Shown here: one piece after another, positions 18,742 through 27,491 of the stretch
Numbering within the stretch: the first letter of the stretch is position 1
Layout: each line of letters starts with the position of its first letter
Assembly: GCF_024213375.1 (NCBI RefSeq)
Contig: NZ_JANAVJ010000038.1
Span: 1 to 48,282 of the forward strand
Length of the DNA: 48,282 nt
Direction: 5' to 3'
DNA from: Paenibacillus sp. MZ04-78.2
GTDB lineage: Bacteria > Bacillota > Bacilli > Paenibacillales > NBRC-103111
Position numbers and translations under genes: made by a program
Notes under the pieces: generated by a model
What the model saw: only the letters and a program-made list of their open reading frames with translations
Databases searched by the model: none
Told to the model about the DNA's origin: nothing

Positions 18742-19613
18742 TACATTTCGACCTCCCTTTTCTCCAGCGATTTCCGTAAGAAGACGGTAAGGATGATCAC
18801 GACGACGAAGATGACGAGCTCGCCCGCAGTCGCCAATCCGTAGCGCCCCATGGAAAACTGTTTGTACACCATCGTTCTTAATACTTCCGAATAGTAGCCG
18901 GGGCCTCCGCCTGTGGTCGCATAAATCAAATCGAATTTGGTCAATCCCACGATCAGCGCAAAAATAATGTTCGCGTTAAAGGCGGGGGCAAGCATCGGGA
19001 ACGTAATATGCCAAAATTTTTTCCACGGACCGGCACCGTCCACGGAGGCGGATTCCATCAGATCGGAAGGAATCGTCTGCATCGCCGCGATAAAGATGGC
19101 CAAATGAAAACCGATCGAACGCCATACGTCAATAAACGATAAGGAGAAAATGACGAGACTTTTGTCCACGAGCCAATTCATCGCCATAAAATCGAGTCCT
19201 GCCGCACGCAGCGTGCGATTCAGGATGCCGATTTCCGGATGCAGAATCGCGGTGAACAGCACACCGATGGCAATGTAGCTCATGACATAAGGCGAGAAAA
19301 AGACGGTGCGGAAAAAATTGCGCGTAACGGCAGCGTGATAGAGCGCTACGGCAAGCAGAAGCGAGCATCCCGTTTTCAAAATAATTGTAGTAATCGTGAA
19401 TAACGCCGTGTTTTTGAGTGCCATGGAAAAGGCCGGATTCTCGAACAATTCCACAAAGTTCCGGACGCCGGCATATTTCACCGTATGGATGTCCCAATCG
19501 GTAAAAGCATAATAAAAACTGAACAAAGTCGGTAAAATGAAAAATACCGCATAAATCAGCAACCAGGGAATGGCGAAACTGAATGAGTAAGTTTTGCGCT
19601 GCAGGTTATCCAA
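18741..19613 (-). CDS. carbohydrate ABC transporter permease, MalF type
   Basis: A 290-residue permease with an N-terminal cytoplasmic stretch, six membrane helices and the EAA loop MESASVDGAGPWKKFWHITFPMLAP. The start appears to be TTG 19613, with GGAGAGA seven bases upstream. It lies downstream of the binding-protein gene across a 64-bp spacer containing a perfect hairpin, an arrangement often seen when the binding protein is made in excess over the permeases. Confidence 0.9.
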   Translation of the reverse strand: MDNLQRKTYSFSFAIPWLLIYAVFFILPTLFSFYYAFTDWDIHTVKYAGVRNFVELFENPAFSMALKNTALFTITTIILKTGCSLLLAVALYHAAVTRNFFRTVFFSPYVMSYIAIGVLFTAILHPEIGILNRTLRAAGLDFMAMNWLVDKSLVIFSLSFIDVWRSIGFHLAIFIAAMQTIPSDLMESASVDGAGPWKKFWHITFPMLAPAFNANIIFALIVGLTKFDLIYATTGGGPGYYSEVLRTMVYKQFSMGRYGLATAGELVIFVVVIILTVFLRKSLEKREVEM

Positions 19614-19633
19614 TCGAATCTCTCCAATCCGTT

Positions 19634-19659
19634 ATTGGAGTCCCTTGCGGGACTCCAAT
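19634..19659 (-). terminator. attenuating or mRNA-stabilising hairpin between binding-protein and permease genes
   Basis: ATTGGAGTCCC (19634-19644) pairs perfectly with GGGACTCCAAT (19649-19659) around TTGC. On the minus strand no U-run follows. It is therefore more likely a processing or 3'-end-protecting structure, or a partial attenuator, than a full terminator. Confidence 0.6.
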
Positions 19660-19677
19660 CGTTTTGCGCCAATCTGT

Positions 19678-21021
19678 CTAGAATCCGGGTATGCCTTTTG
19701 CTTTGGCATTTTTCTTCAGCGTGTCCGTCAACGTTTCAGCCAGCTGCTCCGGCGTTTTTTGATCCATCAGCATCGCTTGCACCTGGTCGCCGAAAGCGCC
19801 GATGTTCGTAATGACGCTGAAGTCGAACGTTGCGAACTGCTTGGTCGTATTCGAAATTTTGATCATGTCCCGCACCGGTTCCTTCAGCTTGGACTCGTCC
19901 AGCTGGACCCCTTTGAGCGCAGGGACGCCGGCGGAAGGCTGGTATTCAAAATACTGCTTCTGTCCGTCGTTGGTCATGAAATAATTGATAAACTCTTTGG
20001 CTTTTTCCTTGTTCTTGCTGTCCGCCGGGATCCCGAAAATCATCGGCGGCCAAGAGGTGGCCACCTTCTCGCCGGCAACCGGCCACAAGAAGAAGCCCAA
20101 ATCGTCCACTTTATCCGGAGCCGTATCGGCCAGCGTCCCGACAATGCTACTGAGTACCGGGTACATCGCCGCTTTGCCTTCGGTCATCGCCTGCTGCGCG
20201 TTGGCATAGCTCGCCGACAGGAAATCGCTGTTTACGTAACCGGAAGAAATGAGCGTTTTCAGCGTCTTGTAAGCGTCGATAAAGTTTTTCGCATCCTTGA
20301 ACGACGCCTGATTCGCGTTGATCTTATCGAGCAGGCCCTTGTTCTGCAATTGATCGTAGGAGAAGGCGGTCAGCCCCGGAATTTGCAGCGTCCACGAATC
20401 TTTAGCCGACAGGTAGAACGGAATTTTCCCGGCTTTTTTAATTTTTTCGCTTGCTTTGATCAGCTCGTCCAGCGATTGGGGAATGTCGACGCCCACTTCT
20501 TTGAACACTTTCTTGTTGTATAGGATGCCGCCGAATTTGACACCTTGGGCCGGAATGCCGTAAACTTTTCCGTTATCTTTGTAAAAAGGAAGCAAACCTT
20601 CGTTGATGTTTTTCACACCGGGCAGGTCGGACAAGTCGGCAAGCGCTTTCGACGCCTGCAAGTCGTCCCTCATTCTGGCGCCGGGATGATAGCTGATAAT
20701 ATCCGGGAGGTCTTTGGTTGCGGCCTTTACTTTGTAGATTTCCTCGAATTTGTCGAGCGGCAGCAATTGAATATCGATGTTGGCGCCAGCTTTTTCGGCG
20801 AGCGCCTTGAGCCATTTGTCCCGGCTCGGGCTGTCGCCGGTCACGACGTGCGTCAACGTTACCGTTTTGCCCGCCGGCTTATCCGACGGACTTGACGAGG
20901 AATTGCCCGATGGGGCCGGTGACGACGACCCGGAAGGCGTCTTCGTCCCCCCGCAAGCGGCGACAACGGTCAAACTTGAAACGAAAAGCAATGATAATGC
21001 CGTTCGTAATCCTTTTTTCAT
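19678..21021 (-). CDS. extracellular sugar-binding lipoprotein of ABC transporter
   Basis: This 447-residue protein starts with a lipoprotein signal peptide whose lipobox VAAC gives Cys23 as the lipidated residue, followed by a Ser/Pro/Gly-rich linker typical of Gram-positive binding proteins. The rest matches family 1 extracellular solute-binding proteins (KAATKDLPDIISY; AAMYPVLSSIVGTL; AKEFINYFMT). It delivers sugar to the MalF/MalG permeases. Given the intracellular GH78 enzyme next to it, a rhamnose-containing glycoside is the likely ligand by inference. Confidence 0.92.
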   Translation of the reverse strand: MKKGLRTALSLLFVSSLTVVAACGGTKTPSGSSSPAPSGNSSSSPSDKPAGKTVTLTHVVTGDSPSRDKWLKALAEKAGANIDIQLLPLDKFEEIYKVKAATKDLPDIISYHPGARMRDDLQASKALADLSDLPGVKNINEGLLPFYKDNGKVYGIPAQGVKFGGILYNKKVFKEVGVDIPQSLDELIKASEKIKKAGKIPFYLSAKDSWTLQIPGLTAFSYDQLQNKGLLDKINANQASFKDAKNFIDAYKTLKTLISSGYVNSDFLSASYANAQQAMTEGKAAMYPVLSSIVGTLADTAPDKVDDLGFFLWPVAGEKVATSWPPMIFGIPADSKNKEKAKEFINYFMTNDGQKQYFEYQPSAGVPALKGVQLDESKLKEPVRDMIKISNTTKQFATFDFSVITNIGAFGDQVQAMLMDQKTPEQLAETLTDTLKKNAKAKGIPGF

Positions 21022-21118
21022 CTTTTCGCAACCTCCCTGTTTTCAGCTTGCTTGAATCGAATGCGATTAGCCGGTCATGCTTGTCCGGTCCCACCTCCTT
21101 TCGGTGGCATTGCTGCCG

Positions 21119-21874
21119 CTACATGGCGATCAGTCCGCCGTCCACGAAGACGGTCGTCCCCGTCAAATATTCGGAATCGCTGCCGGCCAAAAAGACGGCC
21201 GTGCCGGCGATATCTTCCGGCGATCCCATTCTCCCCCACGGAATGCGTTGGATCGTCGCTTCCCGCATCCCCGGTTTGGCGAATTCGTCCGCGCTGATAT
21301 CGGTATCGATCACGCCGGCGCCGATGGCATTCACGTTGATCCGATGTTTGGCCAGCTCCAGCGCCATGCATTTTGTCATAATTTTGATCGCGCCCTTGGT
21401 CATGGCGTACTGCGTCAAGTCCTCGGTGCCGACTTCCTCGGAGATCGAGGACATGTTGATGATTTTGCCGCCTTTTCCTTGCCGGATCATTTCTTTCGCC
21501 GCGCGTTGGCCGCTGAAGAAGGTGCCGAACAAGTTGACGTTCCATATGCTTCTGACCGTCTCTGGATCGACCTCGACAAACGGCTTGAACACGGCGATCC
21601 CTGCGTTGTTCACGACGATGTTGATTTCGCCGAATGTATCGAGCGTTTTATCATACAAACGATTGATATCCTCCAGCTTGGAAATGTCGCACGGAATCCC
21701 GATCGCCGAGCCGCCTTCCTGCCGGATCGATGCGGCCACTTCTTCACACAGTTCGGCATTCGTCCCGGAGACTACGACATTGGCGCCTTCCCTTCCGTAG
21801 CGGACGGCAATTCCTTTGCCGATCCCCCGCGTGCTTCCTGTCACAATGGCCGTTTTCCCCGCTAAGCTAGACAT
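21119..21874 (-). CDS. SDR family NAD(P)-dependent oxidoreductase
   Basis: A 251-residue classical short-chain dehydrogenase: cofactor loop TGSTRGIG (12-19), NNAG (89-92), catalytic Ser142/Ser143, Tyr156 and Lys160 (YAMTK), and the C-terminal GTTVFVDGG. The start at ATG 21874 overlaps the zinc dehydrogenase stop by 8 bp and follows GGAAGGGG. It probably oxidises or reduces a sugar or an aglycone alcohol in the rhamnoside pathway; L-rhamnose 1-dehydrogenase is one possibility. Specificity cannot be read from the sequence. Confidence 0.9.
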   Translation of the reverse strand: MSSLAGKTAIVTGSTRGIGKGIAVRYGREGANVVVSGTNAELCEEVAASIRQEGGSAIGIPCDISKLEDINRLYDKTLDTFGEINIVVNNAGIAVFKPFVEVDPETVRSIWNVNLFGTFFSGQRAAKEMIRQGKGGKIINMSSISEEVGTEDLTQYAMTKGAIKIMTKCMALELAKHRINVNAIGAGVIDTDISADEFAKPGMREATIQRIPWGRMGSPEDIAGTAVFLAGSDSEYLTGTTVFVDGGLIAM

Positions 21875-22895
21875 TTGCCTGACCCCTTCCATACGGATTG
21901 ATGATAACTTTGCTGAATTTGGCGCTGCCATCGGTTAAAGCGGCGAAAGCGGCTGGAGCTTCCGCCAAGCTGCACGTTGTCGACCAGTGCTCGTTTGTGA
22001 TATTGCCGTTCGTGAGCAAATAAACCGCTTGTTCAAAATCGGCATTCGAGTAAGTATAAGAGCCGATAAGAGAGATTTCTTGACGAACGACGTGATTCAT
22101 CGACAATGTCGTTTGATCCTGTCCCAATCCCACGATGATAACGCTTCCGCCGGGGTTCACGAGCTCGATCGCCTGTTCGCGCGTCGCCTGCACGCCTACG
22201 CAGTCGATAATCGTATCGACGCCGCGCGCGGAGAAAAGATGAGCGAACGTTTCCTTCACCTGCTCCGGAACGGCCGTCTCCGCTCCCAACTGACTGGCGA
22301 ATTCAAGCCTCTCTTGCTGCCGGTCAACGACCAGTACGCGCCGCGCACCCATATGAAGAGCGGCCTGAAGCGTCAACAGACCGATCGGACCCGCCCCGTA
22401 AACGACCACATCCTCAAACGGCCGCAAACCGAGCTTGACCGCATGAATGCAAACCGCGAGCGGCTCTGCCAAAGAAGCCAGATTCGAATCCAGCTCATCC
22501 GGCACCCGGTACATATTTGCAGCCGGAACGGCTACGAATTCGGCGAACGCACCCGGCCGATGGATGCCGATAATTTGCCGGTTGCGGCAAATGTTTGATC
22601 TGCCCGCCGCGCAACGATCGCATGCTCCGCAGGAAACGAGCGGATTGACGATCACTTTGTCGCCCGCCCGAAAAGCGCTTACATCCGGGTCAAGCCGCTC
22701 GATCACCCCGCAAAACTCATGTCCCATGACGAGCGGGGGCGTTCTCACACTGCTATGTCCCAAGTAGCCTTCCAACTCGCTGCCGCATATGCCCACAGCC
22801 TCGACGCGAATAATCGCCTCGCCCCGCTTCAGTTCGGGAATTTCACATTCTTCCAGACTCAATCGTTTCGGTCCGTTATAAACCAGAGCTTTCAT
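21867..22895 (-). CDS. zinc-dependent alcohol dehydrogenase (MDR superfamily)
   Basis: This 342-residue enzyme has the catalytic zinc ligands Cys37, His59 and Glu60 (GHEFCG), the structural zinc cysteines 89, 92, 95 and 103, and a GAGPIG nucleotide-binding loop. It resembles sorbitol/threonine dehydrogenase-type polyol dehydrogenases. It lies between the 2-hydroxyacid dehydrogenase and the SDR gene in what appears to be one operon. Confidence 0.9.
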   Translation of the reverse strand: MKALVYNGPKRLSLEECEIPELKRGEAIIRVEAVGICGSELEGYLGHSSVRTPPLVMGHEFCGVIERLDPDVSAFRAGDKVIVNPLVSCGACDRCAAGRSNICRNRQIIGIHRPGAFAEFVAVPAANMYRVPDELDSNLASLAEPLAVCIHAVKLGLRPFEDVVVYGAGPIGLLTLQAALHMGARRVLVVDRQQERLEFASQLGAETAVPEQVKETFAHLFSARGVDTIIDCVGVQATREQAIELVNPGGSVIIVGLGQDQTTLSMNHVVRQEISLIGSYTYSNADFEQAVYLLTNGNITNEHWSTTCSLAEAPAAFAALTDGSAKFSKVIINPYGRGQANV

Positions 22896-22939
22896 TGCTG
22901 CGCTCCCCCGTTCCTTCGATTCGCCATTCGAATGGCGTC

Positions 22940-23908
22940 TTATTTACCAACGCCGTTCATGATGTGCTGTGGAGTCTCACCGCTGAAAAGCCGTTTTATT
23001 TCGAGCGCGGCATACTCTTGCAGACGTAAAAGAGCGTTTTCGGAATACCAAGCGCAGTGGCTCGTCACGATGCATTGCTCCATTTGAAGCAATGGGCTGT
23101 CCGGCGGGATCGGCTCGTGCTCCAGAACGTCTAGCGCCGCGCCGGCGATTTCGTCGCTCTGCAGTGCGGAGATCAATGCTGCGGTATCAATCGTTCCGCC
23201 TCTGGAGGTGTTCACGAGAAAGCTCGTTTGCTTCATCCCGCGAAAAGCTTCCTCATTGAAGATGTGCCTCGTTTCTTTCGTGAGCGGCATGTGTACGGAG
23301 ATGATGTCGCTTCGCGTGAGCAGCGTCTGCCAATCGACCTTCTCTACGCCGAGCCCGGCAAACACCGATTCGCTTACAAACGGGTCGTAGCCGATCGCGG
23401 TTAAACCGAAAGCTTGCGCCCTTCGAACAACCGCTTTGGCAATATTGCCGAAACCGGCAACGCCGATTATTTTATCCTGCAGCCCGATGATTGGCCGGCA
23501 CGGAGCGATTTCCCATACGCCGCTGCGAACGCGCTGTACGATCTGCGGTATTTTGCGCACGATGCCAAGCATCAGCGACAGCGTGTGATCGGCAACCTCG
23601 TGAACGGCGTAGTCGGGAACGTTGACGACGGGAATGTTCTTGCGCTTTGCCGCCTCAAGGTCGACGTTGTCGACGCCGATGCCGTACCGGACAATGATTT
23701 GGCATTTGCGGAACGCTTCGATCGCCTCGGCGGTTACCGGGGCCCACTGGGTCAACACGGCATCGGCGTCTTGGCAGAGCGCCGCGACTTCCGCAGCGGT
23801 TTTACACTGCCCGGTCACAAAATGAAAGCCGAGCGGCTCCAAAATCGCCTTTTCTTGTTTTAAATCGGGAAATCCGTAATCGGTAACGGCAACCTGATAG
23901 GCGTTCAT
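22940..23908 (-). CDS. D-isomer-specific 2-hydroxyacid dehydrogenase
   Basis: A 322-residue NAD-dependent dehydrogenase with the catalytic triad Arg236 (NTSRGG), Glu265 (LEHEP) and His284 (SHCAWYS). The NAD loop reads GFGNIA (152-157), with Ala where the third Gly of GxGxxG is usual. It is related to phosphoglycerate, hydroxypyruvate and glyoxylate reductases. Its ATG overlaps the cyclase-family stop by one base (TGATG), so the two are translationally coupled. It could reduce a 2-oxoacid produced by sugar-acid breakdown. Confidence 0.9.
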   Translation of the reverse strand: MNAYQVAVTDYGFPDLKQEKAILEPLGFHFVTGQCKTAAEVAALCQDADAVLTQWAPVTAEAIEAFRKCQIIVRYGIGVDNVDLEAAKRKNIPVVNVPDYAVHEVADHTLSLMLGIVRKIPQIVQRVRSGVWEIAPCRPIIGLQDKIIGVAGFGNIAKAVVRRAQAFGLTAIGYDPFVSESVFAGLGVEKVDWQTLLTRSDIISVHMPLTKETRHIFNEEAFRGMKQTSFLVNTSRGGTIDTAALISALQSDEIAGAALDVLEHEPIPPDSPLLQMEQCIVTSHCAWYSENALLRLQEYAALEIKRLFSGETPQHIMNGVGK

Positions 23909-24576
23909 CAGTATCCTCCCGCTGTATCGTTATTTAACATCGCCAGCGCCCGCACAGGCGACCCGTCCCGGCCTCGAATACGCAAAGGAGCGGCCATAAA
24001 GAAAAACGTATCCGTTCCGACGTCCCCCAAATTAGCCAAACCTTCCACAATGACGATTTCCGCGCCCAACAATATTTTGTGAACCGGGTCGTAATCGGTA
24101 GGATTCGGCGTCGGCACGTCCATGCCGATCAAAGCGATTTTGCGTGTAGCCAGCCATTCTGCCAATTCGATCGTCATGTACGGAAAATCGGAAAAATAAT
24201 GCTTCTGCGGAAATTGGTTGTGCCATTCGGTCCGATAAATCAACCGCGTTCCTTCGCCGATACGATCCGCGTATCGTGCGAAATCTTCGGGCGTAATCGG
24301 TTCCTTGGGCTTCTTGTGGGATAAATCGACGAGCAAAGCGTCTCCGACGCATTTGGTCAAATCAAGCTGTTCTACGGTTTTGCCATCGTCCAGAAAATGA
24401 AATGGAGCGTCCAGATGCGTCCCTTGGTGCGTGCTCATCGATAGCTGGGTAATGTTATATCCAATGCTATCAATGGTGTTATGGACGATTACGGCGCATT
24501 TCGGGTCGAACGCAAAGGTCGGGGCGGCATGATAAATGTCCATCGATAAATCGATCAGTTTTCTCGTCATTGGCAT
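23908..24576 (-). CDS. cyclase family protein (KynB / isatin hydrolase-like metal hydrolase)
   Basis: This 222-residue protein has the metal-binding motif HQGTHLDAPFH (His50, His54, Asp56, His60) that defines the cyclase/kynurenine formamidase family of Mn- or Zn-dependent hydrolases. Members open amides or lactone-like rings. It is the promoter-proximal gene of the minus-strand block. Two in-frame ATGs follow one GGAGG: 24576 with a 4-base spacing and 24570 with a 10-base spacing, so the start is uncertain by two codons. Confidence 0.85.
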   Translation of the reverse strand: MPMTRKLIDLSMDIYHAAPTFAFDPKCAVIVHNTIDSIGYNITQLSMSTHQGTHLDAPFHFLDDGKTVEQLDLTKCVGDALLVDLSHKKPKEPITPEDFARYADRIGEGTRLIYRTEWHNQFPQKHYFSDFPYMTIELAEWLATRKIALIGMDVPTPNPTDYDPVHKILLGAEIVIVEGLANLGDVGTDTFFFMAAPLRIRGRDGSPVRALAMLNNDTAGGY

Positions 24577-24666
24577 GATACCTCCAAATAAAAGATATAT
24601 CCAATTTACAAACCCAACATGCGATTAAACAGCAAACAAGATAAAGCGGGAAGCGTTTTCATAAAA

Positions 24667-24695
24667 AGAGTAGCACCTTGAAGTTGATATGTCAA
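24667..24695 (-). promoter_or_regulatory. minus-strand promoter of the rhamnoside/dehydrogenase operon
   Basis: On the minus strand, -35 TTGACA (24695-24690) and -10 TACTCT (24672-24667) are separated by exactly 17 bp, about 90 bp upstream of the cyclase-family gene. The -35 box lies inside the imperfect dyad TTGATATGTCAA (24684-24695), a probable repressor site. Confidence 0.65.
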
Positions 24696-24806
24696 TACAT
24701 CATTTTATACTTTACATTTAAATTGGAACTGCCAGTGTTTGATCTTCCTTGGCATTCGCAGCGCGACGCTTTACGATTCCGATTTTTCATGGCAACAAGG
24801 CAGATA

Positions 24807-24835
24807 TTGATATGTTGGAGATAATAATATATACT
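24807..24835 (+). promoter_or_regulatory. promoter of the GntR/LacI-type regulator gene
   Basis: -35 TTGATA (24807-24812), a 17-bp spacer and -10 TATACT (24830-24835) lie about 50 bp upstream of the regulator ATG. The sequence TTGATATGT across this -35 repeats the one at 24684-24692, consistent with autoregulation. Confidence 0.65.
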
Positions 24836-24886
24836 TTAATCATTATTATGAAAACGTGAAAACTCAAATCGGGGTGGCCGCTAACG

Positions 24887-25999
24887 ATGAACACAAAGAT
24901 ACCTCTATACTCGCAAATACAAGATTATATTTTGCAGCAGATTGAAAAGGGACATTGGCCGGCTCACCATCAAATTCCTCCTGAACGAGAAATCGCCGAA
25001 CAATTCCAGGTGAGCCGCATTACGGCGAAGAATGCCATGATGGGGCTGGTTAACGACGGATTTTTATATAGGCACCGGGGCAAGGGAACGTTTGTCGCGG
25101 CAAGAAACCATAACAAGCAAGCCAAAGAAACGACAGCGCCGCTGTTTACGGCCATGCAGCCGTCCAAAAAAATGATCGGCTTCATTATGCCGTGGATGGA
25201 ATTCCAATACTCCTCTCTCTTGATTTCCGGTGTGGAGGCTGCGCTCAGTCAGCTTTCCTATCATTTATTATTTAAGCGCATCAAAGGCCGCGAGGAGGAA
25301 TCGAAAGCGATTCAAGCGTTTTTGGACATTCCTGTCGATGGGATTATTATTGTGGCCTGTCAAGGAGAGCAGCACTTCAACGACGACATTGTAAAATTGA
25401 TTCTAAACAAGCATCATGTCGTGCTGGTGGAAAGGACGATGCGCGATATCCGTACGAACGGAGTCTACTGCAATACGAAGGAAATCGGCACGCTGATGGT
25501 CGAATACTTGTGCAAGCAGGAGGCGAAGCATATCGGACTGATCACTTATCCTTCCCTGTATACAATCGGGGTGAGCGATCGTATTAATGGGTTCCAGTCG
25601 GCGCTCGTCCGAATGGGGAGAGAACCCTTATCCGAGCAGAGCATCCTCTCGATTTCCCCTTCCATTCTCGAGGAATTGAACCGGGATGTAGTTCCGCCGG
25701 AGATTATGACTTTTTTACAGGATAATAAGGAGCTCGATGCCATTGCGGCCGTCGACGCCTTGCTTGCGCAATATGTAGGCATGGCTTGCGCTAAACTGAA
25801 TCTGAAGCACATCAAAATCATTTGCTGCGACCAACCGCTGTTTCATTCCGATTGCCTATTCCCTGTCGCTTATATTGACCAATCCCCGTTTGAGATGGGT
25901 ACCATTGCGGCCCGGATGATCGTTGACTCCATCGAAAATCAGACCGAAGCCAGAAAACATATGATCAATCCCCGCTTGATTGAAATATCGCAAGGATAA
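24887..25999 (+). CDS. GntR-family regulator with LacI-type effector domain (AraR-like)
   Basis: This 370-residue repressor combines an N-terminal GntR winged helix (residues 1-70: IPLYSQIQDYILQQIEKG, IPPEREIAEQFQVSRITAKNAM, GFLYRHRGKGTFV) with a periplasmic-binding-protein-like sensor domain from about residue 95 (MIGFIMPWMEFQYSSLLISG) to the end. This is the AraR domain order found in Bacillales carbohydrate regulators. It is transcribed divergently from the rhamnosidase/ABC block and probably represses it until a sugar ligand binds. A terminator follows directly after the stop. Confidence 0.92.
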   Translation: MNTKIPLYSQIQDYILQQIEKGHWPAHHQIPPEREIAEQFQVSRITAKNAMMGLVNDGFLYRHRGKGTFVAARNHNKQAKETTAPLFTAMQPSKKMIGFIMPWMEFQYSSLLISGVEAALSQLSYHLLFKRIKGREEESKAIQAFLDIPVDGIIIVACQGEQHFNDDIVKLILNKHHVVLVERTMRDIRTNGVYCNTKEIGTLMVEYLCKQEAKHIGLITYPSLYTIGVSDRINGFQSALVRMGREPLSEQSILSISPSILEELNRDVVPPEIMTFLQDNKELDAIAAVDALLAQYVGMACAKLNLKHIKIICCDQPLFHSDCLFPVAYIDQSPFEMGTIAARMIVDSIENQTEARKHMINPRLIEISQG

Positions 26000-26018
26000 A
26001 CGGCTGCGCCGTCTTTTT
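26000..26018 (+). terminator. terminator of the GntR regulator gene
   Basis: ACGGC-TGC-GCCGT (26000-26012) forms a compact hairpin followed by CTTTTT, starting one base after the TAA codon. Confidence 0.75.
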
Positions 26019-26501
26019 GAAAGGGAGGGCTGTCCCACAAGGTCTGAAAAGGACTTTGGGGCGGCTCTTTGTTTTCCAGGCAATCGCCGAGCCGCTATTA
26101 TAGTCCGAAAACATCGAATTACAAAGTCAAAACGCCTCTCCAAACAGCTGGAATCCGATTTAGCCAACTTACAGAAGGGTATAATCGAACGGTTGTGCAA
26201 AATGGGCGTTGGAAATGGGCAAAGTCGACTTACGGTCGCTATCTCCTTCATGACACGATAAGTAGTGGGCAAAATCGAATTGCAGTTGATCGAATCCGCT
26301 TCCCGCTTCGCGGCTTACCCAATCAAGAGAGAGACTCCCTTCCGGTACAGCCTCTATCCGTTTCACAGCCGCTCCCCGTTAGTTCCTAATACACAACAGT
26401 GCATCGAACGTCACTGCCCCTAATGCCAGCCAGAATGCCAGATTATTTCGTAAATGATAACGGTCGTATTTCAGGAATCTCCTATCCTTGCCTCGCCAGA
26501 C
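26019..26501. other. non-coding, probably eroded region with an IS-end-like hairpin
   Basis: No convincing gene is present. At about 26026-26069 the sequence GGGCTGTCCCACAAGGTC is followed by an imperfect inverted copy (GGACTTTGGGGCGGC), then TCTTTGTTTT. This can act as a second terminator, and it also resembles the ends of some Paenibacillus insertion sequences. The remaining sequence contains only short overlapping open frames. Confidence 0.4.
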
Positions 26502-26726
26502 ATGAAGTTAGCAATCAATTGCAAGTACACCTTTGCCGACGACTCGAGCTCGCTAATCTCCACAAATTCCACTTCCCCGTGCGATGAGGCCTACCGACAG
26601 ATCGCGGAAAAAGCAGTTGCCGCCCAAACCCAGGCAGCGAACGCGCTCTCTTCCCTCGACGCCACACTTGTGGACGTCAATAATCGCTTGACAGTGATCG
26701 AGAAGGTTTTAAAGGAAGTCGAATAA
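26502..26726 (+). CDS. hypothetical small protein with C-terminal coiled coil
   Basis: A 74-residue frame from ATG 26502. The last 45 residues (AYRQIAEKAVAAQTQAANAL... to VIEKVLKEVE) form a regular heptad pattern typical of a coiled coil. Similar short coiled-coil proteins occur near phage-like genes in Bacillales, but none of those lies adjacent here. No clear ribosome binding site is visible, so it could be a fragment. It precedes the membrane protein gene by about 60 bp on the same strand. Confidence 0.4.
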   Translation: MKLAINCKYTFADDSSSLISTNSTSPCDEAYRQIAEKAVAAQTQAANALSSLDATLVDVNNRLTVIEKVLKEVE

Positions 26727-26789
26727 CGGATAGTCGGCTTGTACGAACAAAAGCGAATCAAAAAACAACCAACCAAAAGGAGATGTTAA

Positions 26790-27251
26790 ATGAACGAAGT
26801 ATCGTTGTTTCGCCTATATTTACTAAGAGCCGTGTACCTCTTCCTCGCCACTGGGCTCATTATTTTCCAATTTCCAGCAGTCATCCATCAAGCCATTTAT
26901 CAGGATCAGAATTGGGAGTTTATGCAAGGCGTAGTTGCTTGCATGCAGGTGACTTTTGGGCTGCTTTTGATTTTGGGAATCCGCTATCCATTGCAGATGT
27001 TGCCTATGCTTCTATGGGAAATGATTTGGAAATCGATTTGGTTGCTGATCGTCGCGCTCCCACTGTGGTTATCCGGCCATATGGACGATTCAACCACGGC
27101 GAATGTTTTTGCATGCTCCTTTGGGATCGTTATTCCAATTGCTATGCCTTGGTCCTACTTCTTTGCAAAGTACATACGGAAACCAGGAGACCGGTGGCTA
27201 AATGTTAAAGTGCGGGGGACAGTTGTGGTTAATCAGGAGAAGGCCAACTAG
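26790..27251 (+). CDS. hypothetical four-helix membrane protein
   Basis: A 153-residue protein with four hydrophobic stretches (about residues 11-28, 49-66, 72-92 and 105-125), a short charged loop between helices 3 and 4 (SGHMDDS), and a basic C-terminus. AGGAG lies eight bases before ATG 26790. I cannot assign a function. A convincing terminator follows at 27337-27373. Confidence 0.75.
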   Translation: MNEVSLFRLYLLRAVYLFLATGLIIFQFPAVIHQAIYQDQNWEFMQGVVACMQVTFGLLLILGIRYPLQMLPMLLWEMIWKSIWLLIVALPLWLSGHMDDSTTANVFACSFGIVIPIAMPWSYFFAKYIRKPGDRWLNVKVRGTVVVNQEKAN

Positions 27252-27336
27252 AATGTTCACCATCATTTATTGAGCCCTCAAAAGTGATTGTTTATCTTTT
27301 GATCAAGTTCCCACATCTAAGCTGGACGTTAGTATT

Positions 27337-27373
27337 AAGGGTTAACCAGTTCTTTCTGGTTGATCCTTTTTTA
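27337..27373 (+). terminator. rho-independent terminator
   Basis: GGGTTAACCAG and CTGGTTGATCC pair around TTCTTT with a core of AACCAG/CTGGTT, followed by six T residues. It ends the membrane protein transcript. The interval 27374-27491 shows nothing further. Confidence 0.75.
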
Positions 27374-27491
27374 TTTTGCATTGAGGATTAAGTTCGCCGA
27401 GTTGAATGTACCCGCCTGTGGACTTCACACTTCCTATTTCATTGTTCCTCACATTTCAATAAATATTGTTTATTTCGAATGTACGATTCTG

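Larger units (their letters stand above)
24577..24886. promoter_or_regulatory. divergent control region between catabolic operon and GntR regulator
   Basis: This 310-bp AT-rich gap contains no gene. It holds one sigma-A-type promoter for each direction (listed separately). The sequence TATTGA-Y-ATRT occurs once on each strand and overlaps both -35 boxes, suggesting a shared operator. Confidence 0.7.
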
